From Stappia taiwanensis (GTDB lineage: Bacteria > Pseudomonadota > Alphaproteobacteria > Rhizobiales > Stappiaceae), in contig NZ_BMCR01000003.1 of assembly GCF_014635285.1 (NCBI RefSeq), forward strand, positions 558,001-622,000: 64,000 nucleotides of DNA, in the 5' to 3' direction. The position numbers and the translations under genes are program-made. A model generated the notes under the pieces. The model ran no database searches. It was given only the letters and a program-made list of their open reading frames with translations, and had not been told where the DNA came from. The stretch's first letter is position 1. Every line of letters begins with the position of its first letter. Positions 52,677 through 63,010 of this stretch are shown here, piece after piece.

Positions 52677-54065
52677 ATGTTCACAACATCGCTCCTGCTT
52701 CTCGCGGTCGTCCTCGTGGCGGCCTATTTTGTCGGTCGCACCCGCGCGGTGCAGGTGGTCGGTGGGCAGGTCTCGGACCTGCACTCGCTGCCGTCCTTTC
52801 ACGGTGCTTTCCTTGCCATTGTCGCGGTGGTGCCGGCCTTCGTTCTTCTCCTGCTCTGGTCGATCCTGGCGCCGCGCGTTCTCGACACGATGATCCTGTC
52901 GACCCATGCCGATGCGGTTGCCGGTCTCGGAACCCCGGAGACGGAAGCCTTTCTGCGTGACGCCCGGGCAATTGCCTTCGGCGGCATTGTCGGCTTCACC
53001 GACGCGGCCAAGGAAGCGGCGGCGCAGACCTATGCTTCACTGAACGCGACCGCCGATCTCATGCTCGGCGCGGCGATGACGCTGCTGGCGGTCGGCGGTC
53101 TGTTCGGCGGCTATCGGGCGATCGCTCCGCGCTTCCGGGCCCGGCATGTGGTTGAGCGTGTGGTGATGGTGCTCCTGGTGATGTGCTCGGCGGTGGCGGT
53201 CATCACCACCATCGGCATCGTCCTGTCGTTGATCTTTGAGAGCCTGCGCTTCTTCCAGAAGGTGCCGTTCTTCGACTTCGTTTTCGGCACGCACTGGAGC
53301 CCGCAGAGCGCCTTCGAGGGCGCCGGGGCCACGGGCGGCGACACCAACGCCGAGGTGTTCGGTGCCATTCCGCTGCTGGCCGGCACCATGCTGATCACCC
53401 TGATCGCCATCCTGGTGGCCGCGCCGATCGGCCTGTTCGCCGCCATCTACCTTTCCGACTATGCCTCCCGCCCGGTGCGGGCGATCGCCAAGCCGGTGCT
53501 TGAGGTGCTGGCGGGCATTCCCACCGTGGTCTACGGCTTCTTCGCCGCGCTGACCGTGGCGCCGGCCTTTCGCGGCGCCGGCGAGAGCATCGGTCTTTCG
53601 GTCTCCTCCGAATCCGCCCTGGCTGCCGGCGTGGTCATGGGCATCATGATCATTCCCTTCGTCTCTTCCCTGTCGGACGATGTCATCAACTCCGTGCCCC
53701 AGTCGCTGCGCGACGGATCAGCCGGTCTTGGCGCCACCAAGTCGGAGACGATCCGCAAGGTGGTGTTGCCGGCGGCGCTGCCGGGCATCGTCTCTGCGCT
53801 GATCCTCGCCATTTCCCGCGCCATCGGCGAAACCATGATCGTCGTCATGGCTGCCGGGCTGGCCGCGAACCTGACGGTCAATCCGCTGGAAGCGGTCACC
53901 ACCGTCACCGTGCAGATTGTCACGCTGCTGGTCGGCGACCAGGAGTTCGACAGCGCCAAGACCCTGGCCGCTTTCGCGCTCGGGCTGCTGCTCTTCTGCG
54001 TCACCCTGGCCCTCAACATCTTCGCGCTGCGCGTTGTCCAGAAATACAGGGAACAGTATGACTGA
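52677..54065 (+). CDS. pstC: Phosphate ABC transporter permease PstC, long form
   Basis: A 462-residue permease, against about 320 in E. coli; the N-terminal 180 residues add two or three helices (FTTSLLLLAVVLVAAYFVG, FLAIVAVVPAFVLLLLWSIL, LMLGAAMTLLAVGGLFGGYRA), as is common in alphaproteobacteria. The permease core (FDFVFGTHWSP, LEVLAGIPTVVYGFFAAL, SQ-type LRDGSAGLGATKSETIRKVVLPAALPGI loop) follows. It overlaps pstA by 8 bp. Confidence 0.95.
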   Translation: MFTTSLLLLAVVLVAAYFVGRTRAVQVVGGQVSDLHSLPSFHGAFLAIVAVVPAFVLLLLWSILAPRVLDTMILSTHADAVAGLGTPETEAFLRDARAIAFGGIVGFTDAAKEAAAQTYASLNATADLMLGAAMTLLAVGGLFGGYRAIAPRFRARHVVERVVMVLLVMCSAVAVITTIGIVLSLIFESLRFFQKVPFFDFVFGTHWSPQSAFEGAGATGGDTNAEVFGAIPLLAGTMLITLIAILVAAPIGLFAAIYLSDYASRPVRAIAKPVLEVLAGIPTVVYGFFAALTVAPAFRGAGESIGLSVSSESALAAGVVMGIMIIPFVSSLSDDVINSVPQSLRDGSAGLGATKSETIRKVVLPAALPGIVSALILAISRAIGETMIVVMAAGLAANLTVNPLEAVTTVTVQIVTLLVGDQEFDSAKTLAAFALGLLLFCVTLALNIFALRVVQKYREQYD

Positions 54066-55881
54066 CATGGCCGAACGCACCCCGGTCGCCAACACGGCGG
54101 ACAGTCTTCACACCTCCGAGGCCGCGCGTCGCCGTCTGGCGAAACGCTATGCCGCCGAGCGGCGCTACAAGCTCTACGGCCTGGCGGCGGTGCTGGCCGC
54201 CGGCGCCTTCCTGGTGATCCTTCTGAGCACCATCGTTTCGCAAGGCTGGCCGGCCTTCACCCACTCCTATCTCTCCCTGCCGCTCGATCTCGGCGCGGAG
54301 AAGGTCGATCCGCAGGATCCGGGCAAGGCGGACTACAACGCCATCATCCGCGACGGGCTGAAGAGCGAGATGCCCTTCGCCGGCAGCCGCCGCGACCGGC
54401 GGGTGCGCAACGCGCTGGTCTCCAGCGGTGCCAACATCATCCTGCGCAACGAGGTGCTGGCGGATCCGGAGATGCTCGGCGCGCAAGGCCTGGTGAAGGT
54501 GCCGCTGTCGGACTTCGCCGATCTGTATCTCAAGGGGCTGGTTACCGACAGCTCCACCCGCGCCGGGACGGGCGCGGCCGGGGTGGTGGGCACCACTGGC
54601 GCCGTGAAGATCCTGTCCTCCTCCAATGATTTCCGCGGCATCCTGACCGAGATCAAGCAGGATCTGCGCGCTCAGGCGGATGCCCGGCGCGCCGATGTGG
54701 AGGCCCGGCAACGTGGCCTGCGCAGCCTGGAGGCACGCATTCCCACCCTTGAGCAGCGGGTTGCCGATGCCGGCGCGGCAGATCGGTCCCGTCTTGAGAT
54801 GGAGCTGGAAAGCGCCCGCAGCGCCCGGCAGTCGGTCAGCCGCGAGATCGAGACGATGGAGGCGGAAATCGCCGCCCTGACCGCTCGTGCCACGGCGGTG
54901 GATCAGCCCGAAGCCCTGACGACGGGTCTCGCCTCCTATCTGATCCGCATCAATGGCGGCATCGTCAAGGCGACGCAGGTCTCCTCCACGGTGATCGAGG
55001 GCCAGGCTTTCGTGCCGCTGCAAAGCGAGGCGGAGGCCGCTCCGGGAAGCTGGCAGATCGAGCGGATCGACACGCCGGAAAGCTCGCGCAAGTTCAGCGA
55101 TCAGGAGATCGCCTACATCGAATACCTGCGCGACAAGGGGCTGGTCGAGCGTCAGATCAACACCATCTTCTTCACCGCCGGCGCCAGCCGCGAGCCGGAG
55201 ATGGCCGGTGTGTGGGGCGCGGTGGTCGGCTCGTTCTACACCATGGTGGTGACCCTGCTCCTGTCCTTCCCGATCGGCGTTGCCGCCGCGATCTACCTGG
55301 AGGAGTTCGCGCCGAAGAACCGGCTGACCCATCTGATCGAGGTGAACATCAATAACCTCGCGGCGGTGCCGTCGATCGTCTTCGGCCTGCTCGGTCTTGC
55401 GGTGTTCCTCAATGTCTTCGGCATGCCGCGCTCCGCGCCGCTGGTCGGTGGTATGGTGTTGGCGCTGATGACCTTACCGACGATCATCATCGCCGCCCGC
55501 GCGGCGCTGAAGGCGGTGCCGCCGTCGATCCGCGAAGCGGCACTCGGCGTGGGGGCCTCGCGTCTTCAGGCGGTGTTCCACCATGTGCTGCCGCTGGCGA
55601 TGCCCGGTATCTTCACCGGCACGATCATTGGCATGGCCCAGGCGCTCGGCGAAACCGCGCCGCTCTTGATGATCGGCATGGTCGCCTTCATCGTCGATAT
55701 CCCGGGCGGTCCGCTCGATCCGGCCACCGTGATGCCGGTGCAGATCTACATGTGGGCGGACTTCCCCGAGCCTGCGTTCCAGCAGAAGACCTCGGCAGCG
55801 ATCATGGTGCTGCTCGGGTTTCTGGTCGCGATGAACGCAATTGCAATTGTCTTGCGCAAGCGGTTTGAGCGGCGCTGGTGA
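54058..55881 (+). CDS. pstA: Phosphate ABC transporter permease PstA with large coiled-coil insert
   Basis: A 607-residue protein, about twice the length of E. coli PstA (296). TM1 is at residues 40-62. Then comes a periplasmic insert of about 320 residues, with a predicted coiled coil at 195-285 ([37 protein letters not shown]). The canonical core starts near 385 ([66 protein letters not shown]). Starts at ATG 54058, inside the pstC end, with AGGGAA upstream. Confidence 0.94.
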   Translation: MTDMAERTPVANTADSLHTSEAARRRLAKRYAAERRYKLYGLAAVLAAGAFLVILLSTIVSQGWPAFTHSYLSLPLDLGAEKVDPQDPGKADYNAIIRDGLKSEMPFAGSRRDRRVRNALVSSGANIILRNEVLADPEMLGAQGLVKVPLSDFADLYLKGLVTDSSTRAGTGAAGVVGTTGAVKILSSSNDFRGILTEIKQDLRAQADARRADVEARQRGLRSLEARIPTLEQRVADAGAADRSRLEMELESARSARQSVSREIETMEAEIAALTARATAVDQPEALTTGLASYLIRINGGIVKATQVSSTVIEGQAFVPLQSEAEAAPGSWQIERIDTPESSRKFSDQEIAYIEYLRDKGLVERQINTIFFTAGASREPEMAGVWGAVVGSFYTMVVTLLLSFPIGVAAAIYLEEFAPKNRLTHLIEVNINNLAAVPSIVFGLLGLAVFLNVFGMPRSAPLVGGMVLALMTLPTIIIAARAALKAVPPSIREAALGVGASRLQAVFHHVLPLAMPGIFTGTIIGMAQALGETAPLLMIGMVAFIVDIPGGPLDPATVMPVQIYMWADFPEPAFQQKTSAAIMVLLGFLVAMNAIAIVLRKRFERRW

Positions 55882-55904
55882 TCCGTTCTGGAAAGGACAG
55901 AGAA

Positions 55905-56747
<843 letters not shown>

Positions 56748-56853
56748 GGCCGGGCGCCCCGCCGGGGCGCTTCCGGTTCCCGTGTAAGATGCCGTGCGGC
56801 CCCTGGGCGCGCCGGCGTATCCTGCCGGTGGTCCGGCGCGATGGAGAATGACG

Positions 56854-57561
56854 ATGCCACATACCGTGACCCTGTTTGACCAAGAGCTGAAGGCGGTCGC
56901 CGGCCGCGTTTCGGAAATGGGCGGCCTGACCGAGGCCATGCTCAGCGATGCCGTCTCGGCCCTGACCCGGATGGACAAGGACCTTGCCCGGCGGGTGGTG
57001 GCCCAGGACAAGCGGGTCGATGCCCTGCAGTTCGAGGTCGAGGAACAGGCGATCCTGATCATCGCCCGGCGGCAGCCTGTGGCCCAGGACCTGCGCGACG
57101 TGATCGCCGCCATGCGCATTTCCAACGATCTGGAGCGGGTCGGCGATCTGGCCAAGAACATCGCCAAGCGGGTGATCGCCATCGACGGAACCTTCGATTC
57201 CAAGAAGTTTGCGCTTGGCGTCGAACACATGACCGAGCTGACCCAGGCCCAGCTCAAGGATGTGCTGGACGCCTATGCCAACCGGGACGAGGAAACCGCC
57301 GTCTCCGTGCGCGAGCGCGATGACGAGGTGGATGCGATCTACACCTCGATCTTCCGCGAGCTGCTCACCTACATGATGGAGGATCCGCGCCAGATCTCGA
57401 TCTGCGCCCATCTGCTGTTCTGCGCCAAGAACATCGAACGGATCGGCGATCACGCCACCAACATCGCCGAGAACGTCATCTACATGGCGACCGGGGTGCA
57501 GCCGATGGACGATCGGCAGAAGCAGGACGAGACCGGCGTTGTCGCCGAGCCGTCCTCCTGA
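56854..57561 (+). CDS. phoU: Phosphate signalling protein PhoU
   Basis: A 235-residue all-alpha PhoU made of two repeated three-helix bundles, each with its metal-binding signature (AMRISNDLERVGDLAKNIAKR and LFCAKNIERIGDHATNIAENV). It links PstB status to PhoR and keeps the Pho regulon off when phosphate is high. Of the close ATGs, 56854 has GGAG at 7 nt and gives the usual N-terminus MPHTVTLFDQEL. Confidence 0.97.
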   Translation: MPHTVTLFDQELKAVAGRVSEMGGLTEAMLSDAVSALTRMDKDLARRVVAQDKRVDALQFEVEEQAILIIARRQPVAQDLRDVIAAMRISNDLERVGDLAKNIAKRVIAIDGTFDSKKFALGVEHMTELTQAQLKDVLDAYANRDEETAVSVRERDDEVDAIYTSIFRELLTYMMEDPRQISICAHLLFCAKNIERIGDHATNIAENVIYMATGVQPMDDRQKQDETGVVAEPSS

Positions 57562-57602
57562 TCCCCTGCAACGATATCTGAGACCAGACGAGGTTACCCG
57601 GA

Positions 57603-58304
57603 ATGCCGAAGGTTCTGATTGTCGAGGACGAAGAACCTCTGATCATGTTGTTGAAGTACAACCTTGAAGCGGAGGGGTATTCGGTCGACACCTGCATGCG
57701 CGGCGACGAGGCGGACATCCGGTTGCGCGAGAGCCAGCCGGATCTTCTGCTGCTGGACTGGATGCTGCCGGGCTTGTCGGGGATCGAGCTTTGCCGGCGT
57801 CTGCGGTCGCGGCCGGAAACGGAGCGGCTGCCGGTCATCATGCTGACGGCACGGGGCGAGGAGTCGGAGCGGATCCGGGGGCTCGCCACCGGGGCCGACG
57901 ACTATGTGGTCAAACCGTTCTCGGTGCCGGAGCTGATGGCCCGGGTGCGGGCAATGCTGCGCCGCGCCAAGCCCGAGGTGGTGTCCTCGATGCTGCGGGC
58001 AGGCGATCTGGAGCTGGATCGGGAAACCCATCGGGTGCGTCGGTCCGGTCGGGAGATCCATCTCGGACCGACCGAATTCCGCCTGCTGGAATTCCTGATG
58101 ACCTCACCGGGCCGGGTGTTCTCCCGCGAGCAGTTGCTGGACGGTGTCTGGGGGCACGATGTCTACGTGGACGAGCGCACCGTCGACGTGCATGTCGGCC
58201 GGCTGCGCAAGGCGATCAATCGCGGCAAGGCGATGGATCCGATCCGCACCGTGCGCGGCGCCGGCTACGCCTTCAACGACCAGTTCGTGGCGGCGGCCTC
58301 CTGA
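57603..58304 (+). CDS. phoB: Phosphate-regulon response regulator
   Basis: A 233-residue OmpR-type response regulator. The receiver domain (residues 1-120) has the acidic pocket VEDEEP, phospho-acceptor Asp52 (LLLLDWMLPGLSG) and VVKPFS. The winged-helix DNA-binding domain (about 135-228) contains LGPTEFRLLEFLMTSPGRVFSREQLLD and RTVDVHVGRLRKAI. It should bind the Pho box before pstS. GAGG is 8 nt before the ATG; the gene ends the pho cluster at a very strong terminator. Confidence 0.97.
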   Translation: MPKVLIVEDEEPLIMLLKYNLEAEGYSVDTCMRGDEADIRLRESQPDLLLLDWMLPGLSGIELCRRLRSRPETERLPVIMLTARGEESERIRGLATGADDYVVKPFSVPELMARVRAMLRRAKPEVVSSMLRAGDLELDRETHRVRRSGREIHLGPTEFRLLEFLMTSPGRVFSREQLLDGVWGHDVYVDERTVDVHVGRLRKAINRGKAMDPIRTVRGAGYAFNDQFVAAAS

Positions 58305-58350
58305 AGGCCGCCCCATCGCGAAGGCCTGTGTGAGCAGGCCTTCCCACTTG

Positions 58351-58399
58351 CTGAAACGACAAAACCCCGCCGGGCTTCGGCGGGGTTTTGTCGTTTCAG
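58351..58399. terminator. Bidirectional terminator between phoB and gcrA
   Basis: A perfect 22-bp inverted repeat (arms 58351-58372 and 58378-58399, loop GGCTT). The core CCCCGCCG/CGGCGGGG is flanked by AAAA and TTTT, so it works on both strands for the convergent phoB and gcrA. Confidence 0.95.
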
Positions 58400-58439
58400 A
58401 TGGCAAGCCATCAGGCCGGATCGCTCCGGCCGGGCTGGA

Positions 58440-58979
58440 TCAGCCGTTGGCGGCGCTCTTGTCGCGGCGACGGTCGCTGGCCGGCTGGTAGGCAACGCGG
58501 CAATGGTAGGCGCAATAGGGAACGCCCGGGTTCGACGGGTGGCCGCAGAAGTAGAAGTCTTCCTTGGTCGGATCGCCGATCGGCCACTTGCAGGTGCGCT
58601 CGGTCAGGGTGAGGATCGTCGCCCGCTTGGCGATCGGCACCAGTTCGGCGACCGGCTGTGCCTCCGGTTCCGGCGCGGCGACCGGAGCCGCCTCGGCCTT
58701 CAGCGCCGTGGCGCCGATGCTCTGCGGCGCGCTCGGCGTCGGCGCGCTGGGGGCCTCTTCCACCGCCGTGTTGTCCTGGGTCGGAGCGCTCTTGGCGACC
58801 TTCCGGCTCTTCTGCGCGCTGGACGGCGCCTTGGCGCGCCCGGACAGGCCAAGCCGGTGCACCTTGCCGATGACGGCGTTGCGCGTGACCCCCCCCAGCT
58901 CTGCCGCGATCTGGCTTGCGCTCAGCCCGTCGGACCAGAGTTTCTTCAGAAGGTCGACACGTTCGCTTGTCCAGGACAT
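58440..58979 (-). CDS. gcrA: Cell-cycle regulator GcrA
   Basis: A 179-residue GcrA, a sigma70-associated activator of cell-cycle genes in alphaproteobacteria, acting with CcrM-methylated GANTC sites. The N-terminal HTH is SWTSERVDLLKKLWSDGLSA plus SQIAAELGGVTRNAVIGKVHRLGL. An Ala/Pro/Glu linker follows (residues 50-125). The C-terminal sigma-binding segment has TCKWPIGDPTKEDFYFCG and PYCAYHCRVAYQP. GGAG is 8 nt before the ATG. Confidence 0.97.
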   Translation of the reverse strand: MSWTSERVDLLKKLWSDGLSASQIAAELGGVTRNAVIGKVHRLGLSGRAKAPSSAQKSRKVAKSAPTQDNTAVEEAPSAPTPSAPQSIGATALKAEAAPVAAPEPEAQPVAELVPIAKRATILTLTERTCKWPIGDPTKEDFYFCGHPSNPGVPYCAYHCRVAYQPASDRRRDKSAANG

Positions 58980-59255
58980 GCGGAAACTCCGTCTTGGTTC
59001 GGACCGGCTCGGGACACGGAGGTTTGGTTAATACTTCGTTTATGACGCACCATTAGCGCGCCGCCCTCTTGCCGGATTTTGAGGCTTGTGCGAGTCTTAT
59101 CTACGAGATGTCGTATTTGACTGATCAGACGCTACAATATGACGGGTTTCCTTCGCAAGCGAACCGGGCGATTCACCTGGGGATTGCTCCAGTTTTCCCC
59201 AAAAAACCGCCTTTTTGGGCAGGGGGAGGGCAATTGGGCCGCAGCGCCAATATGA

Positions 59256-59284
59256 TTGACACCTGCGCCATGCCAAGGTGTATA
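59256..59284 (+). promoter_or_regulatory. Sigma70-type promoter of the arginine operon
   Basis: Consensus -35 TTGACA (59256-59261), 17-bp spacer, -10 TGTATA (59279-59284; TATAAC overlaps at 59281). Predicted start about 59291, giving a leader of about 290 nt before argD. Confidence 0.7.
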
Positions 59285-59302
59285 ACGTCGAGGAAACATC
59301 CG

Positions 59303-59381
59303 TGCCGCCTCATTCGGGCGGCATAGTGTTTTTCGGGCCGGATTTTCACCTCCGGCCGGTGGGCCGAAAACGTCCCACCGG
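59303..59381 (+). promoter_or_regulatory. Structured RNA leader of argD-argF-hslO
   Basis: Three perfect hairpins in a row. HP1: TGCCGCC/GGCGGCA (59303-59323), followed after 5 nt by TTTTT. HP2: GGCCGGA/TCCGGCC (59336-59357). HP3: CCGGTGGG/CCCACCGG (59356-59381), sharing two bases with HP2. HP1 plus the T-run resembles an attenuator. I do not recognise it as a known riboswitch class. Confidence 0.55.
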
Positions 59382-59579
59382 GGCGGTGAAAAAGATGGGC
59401 CGAGACGTGCCGCGAAAGGTGTCGGCATCCCCACGAACCGGGGGGCGACACCGCCAGAAACCGCTTGCGGCAGCGGTAAATTCACAAAGAGGCGAGCATC
59501 GGAACCGGAAAGAGCCGGGGCCGGGGTGTTGGCCGTGGCGGACCCGGACGGGCCGCCGGACGATTGGAGCGAGAAGGAC

Positions 59580-60779
59580 ATGGTGGGCTCATCCCTCTAT
59601 CAAACCTATGCGCGCGCGGACCTGGCGTTCGAACGCGGCGACGGGGTCTGGTTGGAGACGGCCGACGGACGACGCTTTCTCGACTGTGCCGGCGGCATTG
59701 CCGTCAATTCGCTGGGCCATTCCCATCCGGCGCTGGTTGCCGCGCTGACGGAACAGGCCGGCAAGCTGTGGCACGTCTCCAACATCTACACCATTCCCGG
59801 TCAGCAGACCTTCGCCGACAAGCTGACGGCGGCGACCTTCGCCGACCAGGTGTTCGTCACCAACTCCGGTGCCGAGGCGCTGGAATGCGCGATCAAGACC
59901 GCGCGCCGCTATTTCTACGCCAAGGGCGAGTCGGAGCGGGTGGAGATCATCACCTTCGAAGGGGCGTTCCACGGGCGGACCCTTGCGACCATCGCCGCCG
60001 GCGGCCAGGAAAAGTATCTTGAGGGCTTCGGCCCCAAGGCGCCGGGCTTCGTCCAGGTGCCGTTCGACGACAATGCGGCGGTGAAGGCGGCGATCTCAGA
60101 CCGCACCGCCGCCGTACTGGTGGAGCCAGTGCAGGGCGAGGGCGGCATTCGCCAGATCCCGACCGAGCATCTGCGTGAGCTGCGGCAGATCTGCGATGAC
60201 AACGGCATCCTGTTGATCCTCGACGAGGTGCAGACGGGCGTGGGCCGGACCGGCAAGCTGTTTGCCCATGAATGGGCCGGCATCACTCCGGATATCATGG
60301 CGATCGCCAAGGGCATTGGCGGCGGCTTCCCGATTGGCGCCTGCCTGGCGACCGAAGAGGTCGGCTCGGCCATGGTCGCCGGCACCCATGGCACCACCTA
60401 TGGCGGCAACCCGCTGGCCATGGCGGTGGGCAATGCGGTGCTCGATGTGGTGCTTGAGGAGGGTTTCCTTGAGGGCGTCCAGCGCAAGGCGCTCTTGTTC
60501 AAGCAGAAGCTGGCCGGTCTCGTCGACCGCCATCCGACGGTTTTCGAGGAACTGCGCGGCGCAGGGCTGATGCTCGGCCTGAAATGCCGGGTGACCAACA
60601 CCGACCTTCTGGCGCATATGCGCGCGGTGGGCGTGCTGGCGGTTGGTGCTGGTGAAAACGTTTTGCGGATCATGCCGCCGCTGATCATCAGCGAAGATGA
60701 GATCGAAGAGGCGGTCAACCGGATCGAACAGGCGGCGACCGCGATGGAGACCGAGACCGCGAAAGGGGCGGCCGAATAA
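59580..60779 (+). CDS. argD: Acetylornithine aminotransferase
   Basis: A 399-residue class III PLP aminotransferase for arginine (and possibly lysine) synthesis. [62 protein letters not shown] and the PLP Lys244 in [14 protein letters not shown] identify the family; the adjacent argF makes ArgD the likely role. ATG 59580 ([20 protein letters not shown]) matches the usual N-terminus. It overlaps argF by one base (TAATG). Confidence 0.96.
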   Translation: MVGSSLYQTYARADLAFERGDGVWLETADGRRFLDCAGGIAVNSLGHSHPALVAALTEQAGKLWHVSNIYTIPGQQTFADKLTAATFADQVFVTNSGAEALECAIKTARRYFYAKGESERVEIITFEGAFHGRTLATIAAGGQEKYLEGFGPKAPGFVQVPFDDNAAVKAAISDRTAAVLVEPVQGEGGIRQIPTEHLRELRQICDDNGILLILDEVQTGVGRTGKLFAHEWAGITPDIMAIAKGIGGGFPIGACLATEEVGSAMVAGTHGTTYGGNPLAMAVGNAVLDVVLEEGFLEGVQRKALLFKQKLAGLVDRHPTVFEELRGAGLMLGLKCRVTNTDLLAHMRAVGVLAVGAGENVLRIMPPLIISEDEIEEAVNRIEQAATAMETETAKGAAE

Positions 60780-61714
60780 TGAATGCTCAGCCACGTCATT
60801 TTCTTGACCTGACCGATGTCGACACCGAGGAACTGCGGTTCATCCTGGACGGCAGCCGCCGCCTCAAGGAGGCGCGCGGACCGGTGCGCATCAATGGCGC
60901 CGGGCCGCTGGCCGGCCGCGTTCTTGCCATGGTGTTCGAGCAGCCTTCGACCCGCACCCGCATCTCCTTCGATGTGGGAATGCGCGAGCTGGGCGGCGAG
61001 ACCTTGATGCTGACCGGCGCGGAAATGCAGCTTGGCCGCGGCGAGACCATCGCCGACACTGCCCGGGTGCTGTCCCGCTTCGTCGATGCGATCATGATCC
61101 GGATTCTCGATCATGACGCCTTGCACGAGCTGGCGGAATACGCCACCGTACCGGTGATCAACGGCCTGACCAAGCGCACCCATCCGTGCCAGATCATGGC
61201 CGATGTGCTGACCTTCGAGGAAAAGCGCGGCACCATCGCCGGCCGCTCGGTGGCCTGGACCGGCGACAGCAACAACGTACTGGCCTCCTGGGTTCACGCC
61301 GCGGAAAAGCTGGACTTCGAGTTGCGGATCGCGACGCCGAAGGAACTGGCGCCGCCGCCGGAGCTGATTGCGCACGCCCGGGATGCGGGTGCCGAGATCC
61401 GCGTCACCGATGATCCCTTCGAGGCGGTCAAGGGCGTGGATTGCGTCATCACCGACTGCTGGCTGTCGATGGGCGATGAGGAAGGCGGCGACCGCCACAA
61501 TCTTCTGAGCCCCTATCAGGTCAACAGCCGGCTGATGGCCGAGGCCGACCCGCAGGCCCTGTTCATGCATTGCCTTCCCGCCCATCGCGGCGAGGAGGTG
61601 ACCTCCGAGGTGATGGACGGGCCGCAATCGGTGGTGTTTGACGAGGCGGAAAACCGGCTGCACGCGCAAAAGGGCATTCTCGCCTGGTGTTTTGGAGCCT
61701 TGCAGGGCGCATGA
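60779..61714 (+). CDS. argF: Ornithine carbamoyltransferase
   Basis: A 311-residue anabolic OTCase converting ornithine and carbamoyl phosphate to citrulline. Carbamoyl-phosphate site [10 protein letters not shown], ornithine site DCWLSMGDE, and [11 protein letters not shown] (catalytic Cys) are present. Directly coupled to argD and hslO by 1-bp and 4-bp overlaps, so all three are translated from one message. Confidence 0.97.
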   Translation: MNAQPRHFLDLTDVDTEELRFILDGSRRLKEARGPVRINGAGPLAGRVLAMVFEQPSTRTRISFDVGMRELGGETLMLTGAEMQLGRGETIADTARVLSRFVDAIMIRILDHDALHELAEYATVPVINGLTKRTHPCQIMADVLTFEEKRGTIAGRSVAWTGDSNNVLASWVHAAEKLDFELRIATPKELAPPPELIAHARDAGAEIRVTDDPFEAVKGVDCVITDCWLSMGDEEGGDRHNLLSPYQVNSRLMAEADPQALFMHCLPAHRGEEVTSEVMDGPQSVVFDEAENRLHAQKGILAWCFGALQGA

Positions 61715-62724
61715 CGGTACAGGACGAATTGCAGCGGCTCGGCGTGTCCCCCGCCGGGCGGGACGCGGTTCTGCCCTTCGCGGTGGAGCCGCTGGACGTG
61801 CGCGGCCGGGCGGTGTTCCTCGGGCCGATGCTCGACGCCATTCTCGACCGGCACCAGTATCCGGTGTCGGTCTCCCGCCTCGTTGCCGAGGCGGCGGCGC
61901 TGGTGTGCCTGCTCGGCACCTCGCTGAAATTCGACGGCCGCTTTACCTTGCAGACCACTTCCGACGGGCCGGTGTCCATGCTGGTGGTCGATTTCGACAC
62001 GCCGGACGGTCTGCGCGCCTGTGCCGAGTTCGACGCCGAGGCGGTGGCCGCGGCCGAGGCGCGCGGCGAGGCCGATGCGGTGGCGCTGCTGGGGCGCGGC
62101 CATCTGGCGATGACCGTCGATCAGGGCGCGAACATGAACCGCTATCAGGGGATTGTCGCGCTCGACGGCCATTCGCTGGAAGAGGTCGCGCATCAGTACT
62201 TTGCCCAGTCGGAGCAGATCCCGACCATCGTCCGCCTGGCGGTGGGCGAGATGCTCGACCGCCGCGAGGGCGACAGCCCGCGCCATTCCTGGCTGGCGGG
62301 CGGTATTCTGGCGCAGTTCCTGCCCGAAGCGCCGGAACGGATGCGCCAGCCGGACCTGCACCCCGGGGACGCGCCGGAAGGCGTGAAGCCGCATGAGGTG
62401 GACGAGGATGAGGCCTGGCGGGAGGCGCGCGCGCTGGTCGGCACCGTGCGCGACGACGAGCTCGGCGATCCGGAAATGACCGCCGAACGGCTCCTGTTTC
62501 GGCTGTTCCATGAACGCGGTGTGCGCATCTTCACGCCGCAGCCTTTGACCGACCGCTGCCGCTGCTCCGATGCGCGCATCCGCAAGATGCTCGCCGGCTT
62601 CTCGGCGGACGATCTCGACCACATGACCGTGGATGGCCGGATCGAGGTCACCTGCCGGTTCTGCAATGCCCGCTACGATTACGACGCGGGCGAGATCGTG
62701 CCGGGCGGCTCCGGGACGGACTGA
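61711..62724 (+). CDS. hslO: Redox-regulated chaperone Hsp33
   Basis: A 337-residue Hsp33, a holdase that unfolds and becomes active on oxidation. The N-terminal body ([38 protein letters not shown]) is followed by the C-terminal zinc switch CRC (about residue 286) and CRFC (about 315). The start ATGA overlaps the argF stop. argF-hslO adjacency is common in Hyphomicrobiales. Confidence 0.95.
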   Translation: MTVQDELQRLGVSPAGRDAVLPFAVEPLDVRGRAVFLGPMLDAILDRHQYPVSVSRLVAEAAALVCLLGTSLKFDGRFTLQTTSDGPVSMLVVDFDTPDGLRACAEFDAEAVAAAEARGEADAVALLGRGHLAMTVDQGANMNRYQGIVALDGHSLEEVAHQYFAQSEQIPTIVRLAVGEMLDRREGDSPRHSWLAGGILAQFLPEAPERMRQPDLHPGDAPEGVKPHEVDEDEAWREARALVGTVRDDELGDPEMTAERLLFRLFHERGVRIFTPQPLTDRCRCSDARIRKMLAGFSADDLDHMTVDGRIEVTCRFCNARYDYDAGEIVPGGSGTD

Positions 62725-62753
62725 GACAAGCCACGAAGACGCAGGTTTCTTGA

Positions 62754-62793
62754 AAAGCCGCCCGGGTGCCTTGCAAGGTGCTCGGGCGGCTTT
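62754..62793 (+). terminator. Terminator of the argD-argF-hslO operon
   Basis: AAAGCCGCCCG (62754-62764) pairs with CGGGCGGCTTT (62783-62793), with an inner CCTTGCAAGG dyad in between; it ends in CTTTCGTTTGT. Confidence 0.85.
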
Positions 62794-63010
62794 CGTTTGT
62801 CTCGTGCTGTGACAGGCGCTTCTCTTGCAACAAATTGATACAATATACCGGTTGCGTGCTGGTGGAGCCGCCCCAATAGTTCGCACGAACCAGACCCATG
62901 GCGGTGTCCTTGCGGACCGGCGCCCCCGCCGATCCGGTTGGCTGTCGCCTGCGTAGGCATATCGACAGTCCGGAACCGGACGGGCGCGCGACGGCGTGAG
63001 AGAAGGGCGG

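Larger units (their letters stand above)
58980..59579. other. gcrA / argD divergent region with long argD leader
   Basis: 600 bp without a firm gene: gcrA promoter region (58980-59100), an intermediate stretch with no clear features, the argD promoter (59256-59284) and its structured leader (about 59291-59579). Confidence 0.6.
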
